From contig NZ_JAQWFR010000028.1 of the NCBI RefSeq assembly GCF_029238675.1, positions 1-64,000 on the forward strand: a stretch of 64,000 nucleotides of DNA. The letters run 5' to 3'. The notes beneath the pieces were generated by a model. That model saw nothing but the letters and a program-made list of their open reading frames with translations. It did not search any database and was not told where the DNA came from. A program made the translations under genes and the position numbers. Below are positions 34,783 to 44,762 of the stretch, in pieces; within the stretch, counting starts at the first letter, position 1, and each line of letters starts with the position of its first letter. The stretch is from Oceanicoccus sp. GTDB lineage: Bacteria > Pseudomonadota > Gammaproteobacteria > Pseudomonadales > Dasaniaceae.

Positions 34783-34812
34783 GGTTTATAGGGTAATGGT
34801 TTATAGGGTAAT
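34783..34812. repeat. 15-bp tandem repeat between yejF and rlmG
   Basis: GGTTTATAGGGTAAT occurs twice back to back (34783-34797, 34798-34812), with a third degenerate start (AGTTTATAAGG) running into the yejF stop codon. The array occupies the place where the rlmG ribosome-binding site should be. Confidence 0.75.
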
Positions 34813-34815
34813 AGT

Positions 34816-36423
34816 TTATAAGGAGGAGGACAGTGCTGCGGCTAATAAATTTTTGGTATAGCTTTGCCGGGGTCGATTAAATATTGCTTCACTAGTGCCG
34901 CTTTCAATAATTTCTCCAGCTTTCATAACGATGGTGTGATGGCTGATAGAGCGCACCACCTGTAAATCATGGCTGATAAAAATATAGCTTAGCTGGTGTT
35001 TGCGCTGCAGGTTTTTAAGCAGTTCCAATACCTGTACCTGAATCGAGCGATCCAGCGCTGAGGTGGGTTCATCAAGAATAATCAGTTTAGGCTCAAGAAT
35101 AACGGCTCTGGCAATCGCAATACGCTGGCGTTGCCCGCCGGAAAATTCATGGGGATAGCGGTGGCGAATAGCGGGATCAAGATCTACTTCCTGCAAAATA
35201 TCGATAACCTTTTGCTCCCGTTGTTCCGGGCTAAGGTCATGATGGACTTTTAAACCTTCGCTAATAATATCGGCAATACACAGCCGTGGGCTTAAGCTGC
35301 CAAAGGGATCTTGAAAAACCACCTGAATATCTTTGCGCAGTGGCCGCATGGTATTTTGGTCGTACTGGTTAATCGCCTGGTCGAGAAAGTGAATATCACC
35401 CTCTGAATCGACCATCCGTAATAGGGCCATCGCCAAGGTGCTTTTCCCTGAGCCACTTTCTCCGACTACGCCCAGTGTTTCACCGGGGAGAATACTAATA
35501 TCGGCATTTTTTACGGCATTAAATAACCTGAGTTTCTGGAAGAACCAGCGTTTACCAACTTCAAAGTTAACGCTAAGCCCTTTGCTGGCTAGTATAGGTT
35601 TTTGCCCGTTATTCAAATCCAGGTGGACGGGGTCGCCACTGGGTTCTGCGTCCAGCAATGACTTGGTGTAGTCTTGCTGTGGTTGTGTAAACAGGGTTTG
35701 CGTATCGGCTTGTTCAACCTGTTTACCATGCTGCATAACCAGCACGCGATCAGCCACTTTTTTAACCACGGATAAATCATGGGTGATTAACAGTATCGCC
35801 ATCCCCATACGTTGTTGAATGTTTTTAAGCAGCTTTAAAATCTGTGCCTGTACCGTCACATCCAGTGCCGTGGTAGGTTCATCAGCTATCAGTAAGTCAG
35901 GTTCATTGGCGATGGCCATCGCAATCATAATACGCTGTCGCTGGCCGCCAGAGAGTTCGTGGGGGTAGGCGTTTGCCTTATCAGTTGGGATGTCCACCTG
36001 ATCCAGTAGTTCGATAATTCGCTGCTTTAAGGCTTCACCCCGTAACTGTTTATGCAGGCTAATGACTTCGCCAATTTGGTCGCCGACTTTATGTAATGGG
36101 TTTAAGGCGGTTAGCGGTTCCTGGAAAATCATACTGATATTATTGCCGCGGATACTGCGCAACTTATTGGGGTTGATATTCAGCAGTTCTTTACCCTTAA
36201 AAAATATCTTGCCACTGGGGTGATGGGCAACGGGGTAGGGTAGCAGGCGTAAAATTGAGTGTGCTGTTACTGATTTTCCTGAGCCGCTTTCACCCACAAT
36301 GGCTAGAGTCTCACCTGGCTGAATCTCAAAGCTTAAATCAATAACGGCCCTAGTGCGGCTTGCCCCCTGAATAAAATCGGTAGAAAGGCGATTGACGGCT
36401 AATAACGGAGTCTGTTTATTCAT
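34816..36423 (-). CDS. yejF: peptide ABC transporter, fused double ATP-binding protein (YejF-like)
   Basis: A 535-residue tandem ABC ATPase of the oligopeptide family (E. coli YejF 529). Each half has Walker A GESGSGKS, signature LSGGQRQRI or FSGGQRQRI, and Walker [14 protein letters not shown] or [12 protein letters not shown]. The two halves replace separate OppD/OppF subunits. It powers the import complex with YejB and YejE. It overlaps yejE by 4 bases. Confidence 0.93.
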   Translation of the reverse strand: MNKQTPLLAVNRLSTDFIQGASRTRAVIDLSFEIQPGETLAIVGESGSGKSVTAHSILRLLPYPVAHHPSGKIFFKGKELLNINPNKLRSIRGNNISMIFQEPLTALNPLHKVGDQIGEVISLHKQLRGEALKQRIIELLDQVDIPTDKANAYPHELSGGQRQRIMIAMAIANEPDLLIADEPTTALDVTVQAQILKLLKNIQQRMGMAILLITHDLSVVKKVADRVLVMQHGKQVEQADTQTLFTQPQQDYTKSLLDAEPSGDPVHLDLNNGQKPILASKGLSVNFEVGKRWFFQKLRLFNAVKNADISILPGETLGVVGESGSGKSTLAMALLRMVDSEGDIHFLDQAINQYDQNTMRPLRKDIQVVFQDPFGSLSPRLCIADIISEGLKVHHDLSPEQREQKVIDILQEVDLDPAIRHRYPHEFSGGQRQRIAIARAVILEPKLIILDEPTSALDRSIQVQVLELLKNLQRKHQLSYIFISHDLQVVRSISHHTIVMKAGEIIESGTSEAIFNRPRQSYTKNLLAAALSSSL

Positions 36424-37457
36424 TGGGCTAGCCTCGGGTCAAGCGCGTCGCGTACGGCTTCACCCACAAACACTAATAGCGTTAGCATAATTGAGAGAAT
36501 GGCAAAGGCACTAATACCCAGCCAGCCGGCATGTAAATTACCTTTGCCCTGTGCCACCAGTTCGCCGAGGGATGCTGAACCTGGCGGCAAACCAAAACCC
36601 AGAAAATCTAACGATGTCAGTGTGGTTATGGCGCCGGTTAAAATAAACGGCATATAGGTCAGGGTGGCCACAATAGCGTTGGGCAAAATATGCCGAAACA
36701 TAATAACGCTGTTGCTAACACCCATGGCTCTGGCTGCTTTAACATATTCTAGATTGCGACCCCGCAGAAATTCTGCCCTCACTACGTCAACTAATTGAGT
36801 CCAGCTAAATACCAGCATAATTGCCAGTAGCCACCAGATGCTCGGTGTAATAATGCTGGAGAGAATAATCAGTAAAAATAGTACGGGTAGTCCGCTCCAG
36901 ATTTCTATAAAGCGTTGGCCGAGTAGGTCAATAGTGCCGCCGTAGTAACCTTGAATAGCGCCTGCCGCTACGCCGATTACCGAGCTGCCCAACGTTAATG
37001 CCAGGGCAAACAGCACTGAAACTCTAAAGCCATAAATCACCCGGGCAAAAACATCCCGGGCCTGGTCATCGGTGCCCAGCCAGTTTTGCCGGCTGGGTGG
37101 TGAAGGTGCGGGTGAGGGCAGGTCGGCAATATGAGTGTCGTAGCTATAAGGAACAACCGGCCAGAGTAGCCAGCCTTTTTCATTAATTAAGTCCACCACA
37201 AAAGGGTCAGAGTATTCCGCTTCTGTTTCAAAATCACCGCCAAAAGTGGTTTCCGGGTAGGAGAAAAAGGTGGGCGAATAATAACTGCCTTCGTAGCTCA
37301 CCAGTATCGGTTTGTCATTGGCTATAAATTCAGAAAATAGACTCAGCACAAATAACAGTAAAAATAGCCAGGTACTATAGTAGCCCCTTTTATTAGATTT
37401 AAAGGTGAGCCAGCGGCGCTGGTTGATGGCACTGAAGTTGTCGCTATTAAATAACAT
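36420..37457 (-). CDS. yejE: peptide ABC transporter permease YejE-like
   Basis: A 345-residue DppC/OppC-type permease (E. coli YejE 341). The N-terminal hydrophobic segment (about 28-45) is followed by a large loop of about 95 residues with YSPTFFSYPETTFGGDFETEAEY, as in YejE, and five C-terminal membrane segments. The EAA loop reads RGRNLEYVKAARAMGVSNSVIMFRHILPNA. It ends in overlap with yejF and lies 2 bases after yejB. Confidence 0.93.
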   Translation of the reverse strand: MLFNSDNFSAINQRRWLTFKSNKRGYYSTWLFLLLFVLSLFSEFIANDKPILVSYEGSYYSPTFFSYPETTFGGDFETEAEYSDPFVVDLINEKGWLLWPVVPYSYDTHIADLPSPAPSPPSRQNWLGTDDQARDVFARVIYGFRVSVLFALALTLGSSVIGVAAGAIQGYYGGTIDLLGQRFIEIWSGLPVLFLLIILSSIITPSIWWLLAIMLVFSWTQLVDVVRAEFLRGRNLEYVKAARAMGVSNSVIMFRHILPNAIVATLTYMPFILTGAITTLTSLDFLGFGLPPGSASLGELVAQGKGNLHAGWLGISAFAILSIMLTLLVFVGEAVRDALDPRLAQ

Positions 37458-37459
37458 TG

Positions 37460-38539
37460 CTAACCGCCCCTCGATTCAAAATCAATACGGGGGTCGATCC
37501 ACACATAAGTTAGATCGCTGATCAGTTTTAGTAGTAAGCCCATCAGGGTGAAAATAAATAAGGTGCCAAATATCACCGGATAATCGCGATTGATAACGGA
37601 CTCATAACCCAGTAGGCCTAAGCCATCTAAGGAAAAAATCACTTCTATTAACATCGAGCCGGTAAAGAACATAGTAAGAAAGGCGGCGGGAAAGCCAGCA
37701 ATAATAATTAGCATGCCGTTTCTAAATACATGGTGGTACAGCACTTTGTTTTCTTCCAGGCCTTTGGCTCTGGCGGTGATAACATACTGTTTATTGATTT
37801 CATCGAGAAAGGAGTTTTTAGTCAGCATGGTTAAAGTGGCAAAGCCGCCAATGGTGTAGGCGGTTAATGGCAATGCCAAATGCCAAAAGTAATCTTTGAT
37901 TTTGCCAAAGGTGCTGAGTTCGTCAAAGTTATCGGAGCTTAAACCTCGCAGCGGAAACCAGTCCAGATAACTGCCGCCAGCAAAAATAACAATTAACATA
38001 ATGGCAAATAAAAAGCCGGGAATGGCATAGCTAACGGTAATAAGGGTGCTGCTCCATACATCAAAGCGGTTGCCATGATGGATGGCTTTATGAATGCCCA
38101 GTGGAATCGAGATCAAGTAAACCAGCAGGGTGCTCCATAGTCCCAGCGAGATAGAGACGGGCAGTTTTTCAATCATTAGATCAATGACAGAGGTGTTGCG
38201 GAAAAAACTGTCACCAAAGTCTAATTGGCTATAGTTAACTACCATTTCCCAAAAGCGCTCTGACATGGGTTTATCAAAGCCGTACATTTTTTCTATAGCG
38301 GCAACCACTTCAGGGTCAAGGCCCTGTTGTTGCTCCCTGCCTGAAGAAGTTTGGCCGCTGTCGCCGGAGGAGGAGCCACTGATACGTGAGGTAGCACTCA
38401 TGTCGTGCCCTTGAATCTGGGCAATCATTTGTTCAACCGGACCACCGGGGGCGGATTGAACAATCAGGAAGTTAATCACCATAATGCCAAACAGTGTTGG
38501 CAGAATTAGCAATAATCTTCGCAGTATATAGTTGGCCAT
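37460..38539 (-). CDS. yejB: peptide ABC transporter permease YejB-like
   Basis: A 359-residue DppB/OppB-type permease (E. coli YejB 364). It opens with [34 protein letters not shown], the family start. A Ser/Gly-rich insert (about 50-75) is followed by [19 protein letters not shown] and five membrane segments. The EAA loop is [23 protein letters not shown]. Together with YejE it forms the channel for peptides delivered by YejA. Confidence 0.93.
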   Translation of the reverse strand: MANYILRRLLLILPTLFGIMVINFLIVQSAPGGPVEQMIAQIQGHDMSATSRISGSSSGDSGQTSSGREQQQGLDPEVVAAIEKMYGFDKPMSERFWEMVVNYSQLDFGDSFFRNTSVIDLMIEKLPVSISLGLWSTLLVYLISIPLGIHKAIHHGNRFDVWSSTLITVSYAIPGFLFAIMLIVIFAGGSYLDWFPLRGLSSDNFDELSTFGKIKDYFWHLALPLTAYTIGGFATLTMLTKNSFLDEINKQYVITARAKGLEENKVLYHHVFRNGMLIIIAGFPAAFLTMFFTGSMLIEVIFSLDGLGLLGYESVINRDYPVIFGTLFIFTLMGLLLKLISDLTYVWIDPRIDFESRGG

Positions 38540-38547
38540 AAAGGGAG

Positions 38548-40395
38548 TTAGTTGCTGCTATTATTTTTATTCAATGCTTGTTCTTTGACGGGATCAACCC
38601 ACCAGGTCATCAAGCCCAGTTCATAATTAGGGTCATATTTGGGAGCAAGCTCGGGTTTGCCGAATTTATCCCAGTAGGCAATACGGTGTGCATCGCTGTG
38701 AAATTGCGGCACCACAATATAATTATGTAATAACACTCTATCTAAGGCGCGAGTTCTAAGGATAAGCTCTTCGCGGTCCGGTGCTGCAATAATTGATTTA
38801 ACCAGACTGTCGATGGCCTCATCTTTAAGGCCTAAATAATTACGGCTACCTTCGCGGTCTGCTGAGTTTGAATGCCAATATTCCATTTGTTCATTGCCCG
38901 GTGACAGGGATTGCCCAAAGCCACCGGTCACCATTTCATAGTCAAAGCTACGCATACGGTTGATGTACTGGGATATTTCTACCGTCTTAACGGTCATGGT
39001 GATCCCTAAGCGCTTCAGTGCTTTGGCATAAGGGTTTACGATACGCTCAGAGGCTGGGGAGTAGATAATCATTTCTATAGTAAACACTTCGCCACTTTTG
39101 GGATTAACCAGCTGATTGTTTTTTACCACCCAGCCAGCTTGTTTTAATAGCCTGGCTGCTTTACGCAGGTTATTGCGATTATTGCCGCTGCCATCGCTGG
39201 TGGGATTGGTGTATGGAGTAGTAAAAACCGCATCAGGAATTTTACCCCGTAGAGGCTCCAGTAATTCCAGTTCTCTACCTTCAGGCAGGCCTGAGGAGGC
39301 TAACTCAGAGTTGGCAAAGAAGCTGTTGTTACGCTCGTATAGACTATAAAACAGGTTCTTGTTTGACCATTCAAAGTCGAAGGCATAGTTAAGTGCCTGC
39401 CGAACTCTTGGGTCTTGAAACTTGCTGAGCCTTTGGTTAATCAGATAGCACTGCATACCGGTAGGATTGTTATGCTTGATCATTTCTTTTTTCAGCAGGC
39501 CCTGGGAAACGGCGGGGCTGTCATAGCCAGTTGCCCATTGCTTGGAGATATTTTCCCAGCGAAAGTCATAGCGGTTGGCTTTTAAGGCTTCCAGTATCAC
39601 CACGCCATCTTTGTAATAATCTAATTGAATGTTGTCAAAATTATTGATGCCTCGATTTACTGGCAGGTCCTTAGCCCAATAATCTTTCACTCGTTCAAAA
39701 ACAAGGGTTCTTCCGGCATCGGCGGATTTGATTTTGTAGGGGCCGCTACCCAGGGGGAATTCAAGAGAGGAGGCGCTAAAGTCTCGGGTGCTCCAGTAGT
39801 GTTCAGGGAGAATAGCTAACTCGCCAACAATTAAGGCAAGTTCCTGGTTAACGCCTTCTTTAAAGGTGAACTTCACCTTATGTTGGGATAGTGCTTCTAC
39901 TTTTTCGACATCGGCATAATAGGAGCGATAAAAGGGCGTGCCTTTTTCTACCAGCAGGTTAAAGGTAAATACTACGTCACTGGCTTTAACCGGTTCACCA
40001 TCATGGAAGCTGGCGCTTTTGCGCAAATGGTAAATGACCCAGCTACGGTCATCGGGCATTTCTATCTTTTCAGCTAATAAGCCGTATTGACTAAAGGCTT
40101 CGTCACCTGAACGCGTGGTGAGGCTGTCGTAAATAAGCCCCAGCTGATCCCCCGGCGTACCTTTGCTGATAAATGGGTTAAGGCTGTCAAAGGTACCCTG
40201 CAAGCCTCTGCGCAGGGTGCCGCCCTTGATGGCTTGATCCGAGGTATAGTCAAAGCCTTTAAAGTCAGCGGGGTATTTAACCGTCCCATGCATGGCGACA
40301 CCGTGGCTAATAATGGTCTGCCGGGACTCGGCAAAGGAGGGTGCAGCGCCAAGGCAGTAAACCGCCAGGGATAACAGCAGGTGTCTTATCATCAT
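38548..40395 (-). CDS. yejA: peptide ABC transporter periplasmic binding protein YejA-like
   Basis: About 615 residues; a family 5 solute-binding protein (E. coli YejA 604). A signal peptide ([22 protein letters not shown]) is followed by [20 protein letters not shown] and the [19 protein letters not shown] start of the binding domain. A further ATG nine codons upstream is possible, but the chosen start gives a standard signal peptide; neither has a strong ribosome-binding site. First gene of the yejABEF unit, which in E. coli imports peptides including microcin C. In Pseudomonas a similar unit sits beside mltD as here. Confidence 0.9.
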   Translation of the reverse strand: MMIRHLLLSLAVYCLGAAPSFAESRQTIISHGVAMHGTVKYPADFKGFDYTSDQAIKGGTLRRGLQGTFDSLNPFISKGTPGDQLGLIYDSLTTRSGDEAFSQYGLLAEKIEMPDDRSWVIYHLRKSASFHDGEPVKASDVVFTFNLLVEKGTPFYRSYYADVEKVEALSQHKVKFTFKEGVNQELALIVGELAILPEHYWSTRDFSASSLEFPLGSGPYKIKSADAGRTLVFERVKDYWAKDLPVNRGINNFDNIQLDYYKDGVVILEALKANRYDFRWENISKQWATGYDSPAVSQGLLKKEMIKHNNPTGMQCYLINQRLSKFQDPRVRQALNYAFDFEWSNKNLFYSLYERNNSFFANSELASSGLPEGRELELLEPLRGKIPDAVFTTPYTNPTSDGSGNNRNNLRKAARLLKQAGWVVKNNQLVNPKSGEVFTIEMIIYSPASERIVNPYAKALKRLGITMTVKTVEISQYINRMRSFDYEMVTGGFGQSLSPGNEQMEYWHSNSADREGSRNYLGLKDEAIDSLVKSIIAAPDREELILRTRALDRVLLHNYIVVPQFHSDAHRIAYWDKFGKPELAPKYDPNYELGLMTWWVDPVKEQALNKNNSSN

Positions 40396-40558
40396 ATGTC
40401 TGTAGTCTATGTTGTTGAACATCGATTTAATCTTAAGTTACAGTTCTAACTATTTGTTTTAGCTGCGTATTTTGTATCCCACGTTGCCAAGAAGTTTTAT
40501 TGGGTGGAGGCGTAGCGTTTATACTGTTGCCAGGAAACAACATTAGCATTATTTAACC

Positions 40559-42235
40559 TTAGAGGTTGGCGGTATTTGTAATATCTACATACAGTGTCAG
40601 CCTTTGACCTGGTTGCAGATATTTTTTCGGGTTAATGGCATTCCATTTAACAATATCGTTGATTTTGACATTAAACTTATTGGCAATGCGTGCCAGGGAG
40701 TCGCCGTTGCGCACCCTATAGCCAACCTTCCTTACCACCGCGTCACGCTGTGATGCCGCTTGAATTTTTACCGGGTTTTTAATCCACACGCTGAGTTTTT
40801 GCCCGGGTTTCAGCATATCTTTGGGAGCGATGCCATTCCAGTGAGCCAGTTTTTTAACCGTGACATTATAGCGTTTAGCAATGGTCCATAAACTGTCACC
40901 GCTGCTAACGGCATGAAATATTTGCTGGCTATTACTGCCGCCTTTACGCTTCTTATGGATGGTGGCAAGGCGCTGCTCAGCACTAAGGGAGTAATGCTGG
41001 CCTTCCTTAGAAGCGGTAGGAATCATTAATGATTGGCCGGTGCGAATCATATTACTGTTCAGGTTATTAATGGACTTAATCGTATCCACCCCTGTGTTAA
41101 AGCGGTTGGCCAGTAATAACAATGACTCACCACTTTTAACGGTATAACGCTGCCAGTGTAAACGTTGCTCCGGTGGCAGCTTGGCTACCTCCTGCTGAAA
41201 CTGCACGGCATTTTCAATCGGTACCAATAAACGGTGTGGACCTTGAGGGGAGGTAGCCCAGCGATTAAAACCGGGGTTCAGTCGATACAGTTCATCGATT
41301 TTAATATCGGCCATGGTGGCGGCCTGTGCCAGGTCAATTTGTGAGTGAGTGTCGACTTGAGCAAAGTAAGGGCTATTGGCCACAGGGTATAACACGCAGC
41401 CATAGCGGCGGGGGTTATCAATCAATTTGGCTAATGCCAATAATTTTGGCACATAGCTGCGAGTTTCGCGGGGTAAATCCAGGGACCAGAAGTCAGTGGC
41501 TTTGCCGCGCTTTTTATTTTTACGAATCGCCTTATTCACATTGCCCTGACCGGAGTTGTAAGCGGCCAAAGCTAATAACCAGTCGCCGTTATAATATTTA
41601 TTCAGTTTATCCAGATATTTGATGGCGGCTTCTGTTGAATCAATAATGTCCCTGCGGCCGTCATACCACCAGGTTTGTTCCAGTTTATACATACGACCTG
41701 TTCCGGGAATAAACTGCCACATGCCCGAAGCTCTGCCATGGGAATAGGCAAAGGGGTCGTAGGCACTTTCAACAATAGGTAACAGGGCAAGCTCAAGGGG
41801 CAGGCCCTCTTGCTCAAGTCTTTCAGTAACATGGTAAATATAACGCCTGGACCTTTCGCTTACCCTTGCCATATAGCCGGGATTTCTTTGATACCAGTTA
41901 AACTCAGCATCCAGTCTTTTTTGTTTGATCTGGTAATCCATTTCAAAGCCGAGCCTAATCCGCTGCCAGACAGTCGTTGGCGTGGCCCAAACAGGCTCGT
42001 TGCTTTTGGGTTCGGTTTCGCTATGGAGGCAGTAATAAGGGGAGCTGTAGTCAGTGAAAAACTCCCAGGGATTATTGTCCACCAGCTCGCTGGCTGTTTC
42101 GTGACTGATCACCACAGGCTCAGGTGGCGGTGGAGGGGTTGGTTCTGGTTGTGTGGCTTGGCAGGAGGCGAGAAGTAGCAATATAGATATTACTTTAAAG
42201 TCTGAGTATAACTTATTGATATTTGAATGTTTCAT
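40559..42235 (-). CDS. mltD: membrane-bound lytic murein transglycosylase D
   Basis: A 558-residue lipoprotein. The lipobox LLLASC near residues 20-25 is followed by a proline-rich linker. The SLT domain carries the catalytic glutamate in LLPIVESAYDPFAYS and the GMWQFIPGTGR and AAYNSGQGNV motifs. Three LysM repeats follow (about 365-410, 440-485, 505-550), which bind glycan strands. It cleaves peptidoglycan to anhydromuropeptides at the outer membrane. A single gene with 136 bases upstream to yejA, oriented the same way. Confidence 0.94.
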   Translation of the reverse strand: MKHSNINKLYSDFKVISILLLLASCQATQPEPTPPPPPEPVVISHETASELVDNNPWEFFTDYSSPYYCLHSETEPKSNEPVWATPTTVWQRIRLGFEMDYQIKQKRLDAEFNWYQRNPGYMARVSERSRRYIYHVTERLEQEGLPLELALLPIVESAYDPFAYSHGRASGMWQFIPGTGRMYKLEQTWWYDGRRDIIDSTEAAIKYLDKLNKYYNGDWLLALAAYNSGQGNVNKAIRKNKKRGKATDFWSLDLPRETRSYVPKLLALAKLIDNPRRYGCVLYPVANSPYFAQVDTHSQIDLAQAATMADIKIDELYRLNPGFNRWATSPQGPHRLLVPIENAVQFQQEVAKLPPEQRLHWQRYTVKSGESLLLLANRFNTGVDTIKSINNLNSNMIRTGQSLMIPTASKEGQHYSLSAEQRLATIHKKRKGGSNSQQIFHAVSSGDSLWTIAKRYNVTVKKLAHWNGIAPKDMLKPGQKLSVWIKNPVKIQAASQRDAVVRKVGYRVRNGDSLARIANKFNVKINDIVKWNAINPKKYLQPGQRLTLYVDITNTANL

Positions 42236-42319
42236 TAATTATTTTTTGTTCTGTTATGACTGCGACGCGCTATTTTATTGAGGCTTGGCTACAGGGTCAA
42301 TATCCGAGCTGTAGCATCG

Positions 42320-43099
42320 TCAAAAATTATCCTTCCAGCCTCGAATAGCAGCAAAGACGGCAGTGCTATCGTCACAGGGTTGCTGGCTTTGCTCTCTGGC
42401 ACTACTGACCACTTCAGCTTGCTCACAACGCAGAAAAGGGTTTGTTGCCAATTCTGTTGCCATCGTGGTGGGCAGGGTAGGTATGCCTTGATCCCTTAAA
42501 CCGCTATCGTGGGCGATACGCTGTTGCAGGGCTTGGTTATTAGGTTCTACCGCGTTGGCAAAAGCCAGATTGGCCAGAGTGTATTCATGGGCACAGTAGA
42601 CACGCGTGTTGGCAGATAGTTCTGCCAGCTTACTTAAGGACTCAAGCATCATCCTCGGGTTGCCTTCAAAAACTCGACCGCAACCTCCTGCAAACAGCGT
42701 ATCACCGCAAAATAAAATGGGGCCTCCTTCGGCCTGTTCGCAATACAGGGCAATATGGTCAAGGGTATGGCCTGGGATTTCCAATGTTATAAAGTCCAGC
42801 CCGATTATGGATAGCGTATCTGCCTCTGCCAAAGGGTGAGTAATCTGGCTGATATTGTCACTATGAGGCCCGTAAACAGGTACATCATAGTTAGCCAGTA
42901 GCTGATCAATGCCGCCGGTATGGTCAAAGTGATGATGGGTGATCAATATCGCCGCCAAATTAAGCTGCATCTCTTCCAGTGCGGCAATCACAACCCTGGC
43001 ATCGCCGGGGTCAACTACGACGGCCTGCTGGCTAATATCGTCATACAGGCACCAGATATAATTATCGCTAAAGGCTGAAATGGGTTTTACGTGGACCAT
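42320..43099 (-). CDS. gloB: hydroxyacylglutathione hydrolase (glyoxalase II)
   Basis: A 259-residue metallo-beta-lactamase fold enzyme that hydrolyses S-lactoylglutathione in methylglyoxal detoxification. The metal motif is THHHFDHTGG, with GHTLDHIALY, FCGDTLFAGGCGRVFEG and CAHEYTLANLAFA. The frame stays open 43 codons further upstream across a 57-bp tandem repeat, but the ATG at 43099 (MVHVKPISAFSDNYIW) is the family start and has an AGAGA site about 10 bases upstream. It is divergent from yafS, as in E. coli. Confidence 0.95.
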   Translation of the reverse strand: MVHVKPISAFSDNYIWCLYDDISQQAVVVDPGDARVVIAALEEMQLNLAAILITHHHFDHTGGIDQLLANYDVPVYGPHSDNISQITHPLAEADTLSIIGLDFITLEIPGHTLDHIALYCEQAEGGPILFCGDTLFAGGCGRVFEGNPRMMLESLSKLAELSANTRVYCAHEYTLANLAFANAVEPNNQALQQRIAHDSGLRDQGIPTLPTTMATELATNPFLRCEQAEVVSSAREQSQQPCDDSTAVFAAIRGWKDNF

Positions 43100-43112
43100 T
43101 TTTGTATTCTCT

Positions 43113-43226
43113 AAATGACTACCATCATTCCCGCCCTCGACAAATACACTCGAGGGCAGGCTTCGACGCAAATGACTACCGTCATTCCCGCCCTCGACAA
43201 ATACACTTGAGGGCAGGCTTCGACGC
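43113..43226. repeat. 57-bp tandem duplication upstream of gloB
   Basis: Two copies of a 57-bp unit (43113-43169 and 43170-43226) differ at a few bases; the first bases of a third unit run into the composite repeat at 43227. Each unit contains TCATTCCCGCCCTCGA and a CCCTCGA/TCGAGGG hairpin. Because 57 is 19 codons, the gloB upstream frame stays open and repeats 19 residues. One reverse copy of the unit is fused to the repeat at 45480-45638. Confidence 0.92.
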
Positions 43227-43236
43227 AAATGACTAC

Positions 43237-43339
43237 CGTCATTCCCGCGAAGGCGGGAATCCAGCCTGCATGCTTATACTTTTATTTCCGCTGAAGCGGA
43301 AATCTAAAGCGCTGGATTCCCGCCTTCGCGGGAATGACG
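43237..43339. repeat. composite palindromic repeat, copy 3 (long form)
   Basis: Outer arms as in copy 2 enclose an inner hairpin TTTCCGC-TGAA-GCGGAAA. It is directly fused to the 57-bp tandem units on its left. It occupies the shared gloB/yafS promoter region, so any promoter of these divergent genes must lie in or beside repeat DNA. Confidence 0.92.
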
Positions 43340-43421
43340 TGTACTATGAGGAGAGTGTGCACTAAGTATAGAAAAATAACTATTATCGGTTATGATTATT
43401 GGCCAATCTTGAGGGTATAGC

Positions 43422-44225
43422 GTGAAAGATATTCTTAGCCGATTTAAAAGACAGCCAGATACAGAAGTTTTACTACCCTTGCTGGAGCAATGGTTTGAAG
43501 GTGAGGCTGGCCAGTTAATGCTCAGGCGTCAGCAGGCTTTGGTGAGCCAAGCGATTACTGAAAGCTTTGGCTATCACCTGTTGCAGCTTAGTGTTGACTC
43601 TCGCTTGCATTTATTTGATGAAAGCCGCGTGCAAAATAACTATCACTGTCACCCGTTGGCATCCAATGGTAATGCCCGCTGCGAATTTGACCAGCTGCCT
43701 TTTGCCAGCGAAAGCCTTGATGTGGTGCTGCTGCATCATGTGCAGGAATATGTCAGCAACCCCCACACCTTGTTGCGTGAAGTGCAGCGGGTAGTTATAC
43801 CCCATGGTCGCCTGGTTATTGTTGGTTTTAATCCTTGGTCAATACTGGGCCTATATGGACAGATTGCTCGCTTTTTTCCGCGCTCCATTTGGCAAAATCA
43901 TAGTATTAGCCCTCGCCGCATAAAAGATTGGCTAAGCTTGCTGGGTTTTGAAACACAACGTTGCCATTTCGGTTATCATAGCCCCGCATTGATGGAGCGC
44001 AGTGACAAGCCCCTGTTAAAGCGGTTATTAAAACAATGGCCGCTGGGTGGTTTTTATATGATTTCAGCGATAAAAAAAGAAGCTGGAATGATGCCGATCA
44101 AGCCGAGTTGGAAAACTGCCCACAAGCCTTTTGTGGGTTTGACGCCGGTTAAGCCGCGAGCAACTCATCATGCACCGATTAAAAAAACACTAATAACACC
44201 ACTGCGTGAAGAGGATGTTGCTTGA
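43422..44225 (+). CDS. yafS: SAM-dependent methyltransferase, YafS-like
   Basis: A 267-residue type 11 methyltransferase-like protein. The core shows [50 protein letters not shown], typical of the second half of the fold, but the first SAM motif (glycine-rich) is not clear, in line with the YafS family. The C-terminal tail after residue 220 is basic. Genomic order gloB / yafS / rnhA / dnaQ matches E. coli and Pseudomonas. It overlaps rnhA by 4 bases. Target unknown. Confidence 0.87.
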   Translation: MKDILSRFKRQPDTEVLLPLLEQWFEGEAGQLMLRRQQALVSQAITESFGYHLLQLSVDSRLHLFDESRVQNNYHCHPLASNGNARCEFDQLPFASESLDVVLLHHVQEYVSNPHTLLREVQRVVIPHGRLVIVGFNPWSILGLYGQIARFFPRSIWQNHSISPRRIKDWLSLLGFETQRCHFGYHSPALMERSDKPLLKRLLKQWPLGGFYMISAIKKEAGMMPIKPSWKTAHKPFVGLTPVKPRATHHAPIKKTLITPLREEDVA

Positions 44226-44662
44226 AACAGATTGAACTATTTACCGATGGAGCCTGCCGCGGTAACCCGGGGCCCGGAGGTTGGGGTGCTTTAATTCGCT
44301 TAAAGGGCCAGCCCTCCACTGAAAAAAGTCTTTGTGGTGGTGCGGAAAATACCACCAATAATAAGATGGAGTTGCAGGCGGCGATTGAAGGTTTAAAAGC
44401 GTTAAAAGAGCCCTGTGAGGTGATGCTGTATACCGACTCCAAATACGTTATGCAGGGAATGACCGAGTGGTTACAGGGCTGGAAAGCCAAGGGCTGGAAA
44501 ACCGCTGCAAAAAAGCCGGTTAAAAATGTTGAGTTCTGGCAGGCGCTGGATGAGCAGGTTGCTCGTCACAAGGTTGCCTGGCAGTGGGTTAAAGGCCATA
44601 GTGGCCACCGTGAAAATGAAATTGCCGACCAGTTAGCCAATCAAGGCTGCGATCAATTATAG
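44222..44662 (+). CDS. rnhA: ribonuclease HI
   Basis: A 146-residue RNase HI (E. coli 155), which removes RNA from RNA-DNA hybrids. The DEDD active site is seen in [41 protein letters not shown] and [10 protein letters not shown]; the basic handle region [11 protein letters not shown] is present. The start is TTG at 44222, overlapping the yafS stop (TTGA), so it is translationally coupled. No in-frame ATG exists before the catalytic motif. Confidence 0.95.
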   Translation: MKQIELFTDGACRGNPGPGGWGALIRLKGQPSTEKSLCGGAENTTNNKMELQAAIEGLKALKEPCEVMLYTDSKYVMQGMTEWLQGWKAKGWKTAAKKPVKNVEFWQALDEQVARHKVAWQWVKGHSGHRENEIADQLANQGCDQL

Positions 44663-44667
44663 CCAGT

Positions 44668-44736
44668 GTCATTCCCGCGAAGGCGGGAAACTAGGTTCCC
44701 GCCTTCGCGGGAATGACGTTCCTTCGCGGGAATGAC
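44668..44736. repeat. composite palindromic repeat, copy 4 (short form with extra half-arm)
   Basis: Two arms GTCATTCCCGCGAAGGCGG and its inverse are separated by only AAACTAGG, followed by an extra half-arm (TTCGCGGGAATGAC). It has the same organisation as copy 1, lacking the inner module. It lies in the 100-base gap between rnhA and dnaQ. Confidence 0.92.
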
Positions 44737-44762
44737 AGCATAAATAATTTCAGGAGCTAGTA

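Noticed and set aside
43100-43228. 43-residue N-terminal extension of GloB
   Set aside because: It is encoded by the 57-bp tandem repeat, and ATG 43099 matches the family N-terminus.
43102-43365. 87-codon forward ORF with repeated NDYRHSR segments
   Set aside because: It is only the translation of the tandem and palindromic repeats, not a gene.
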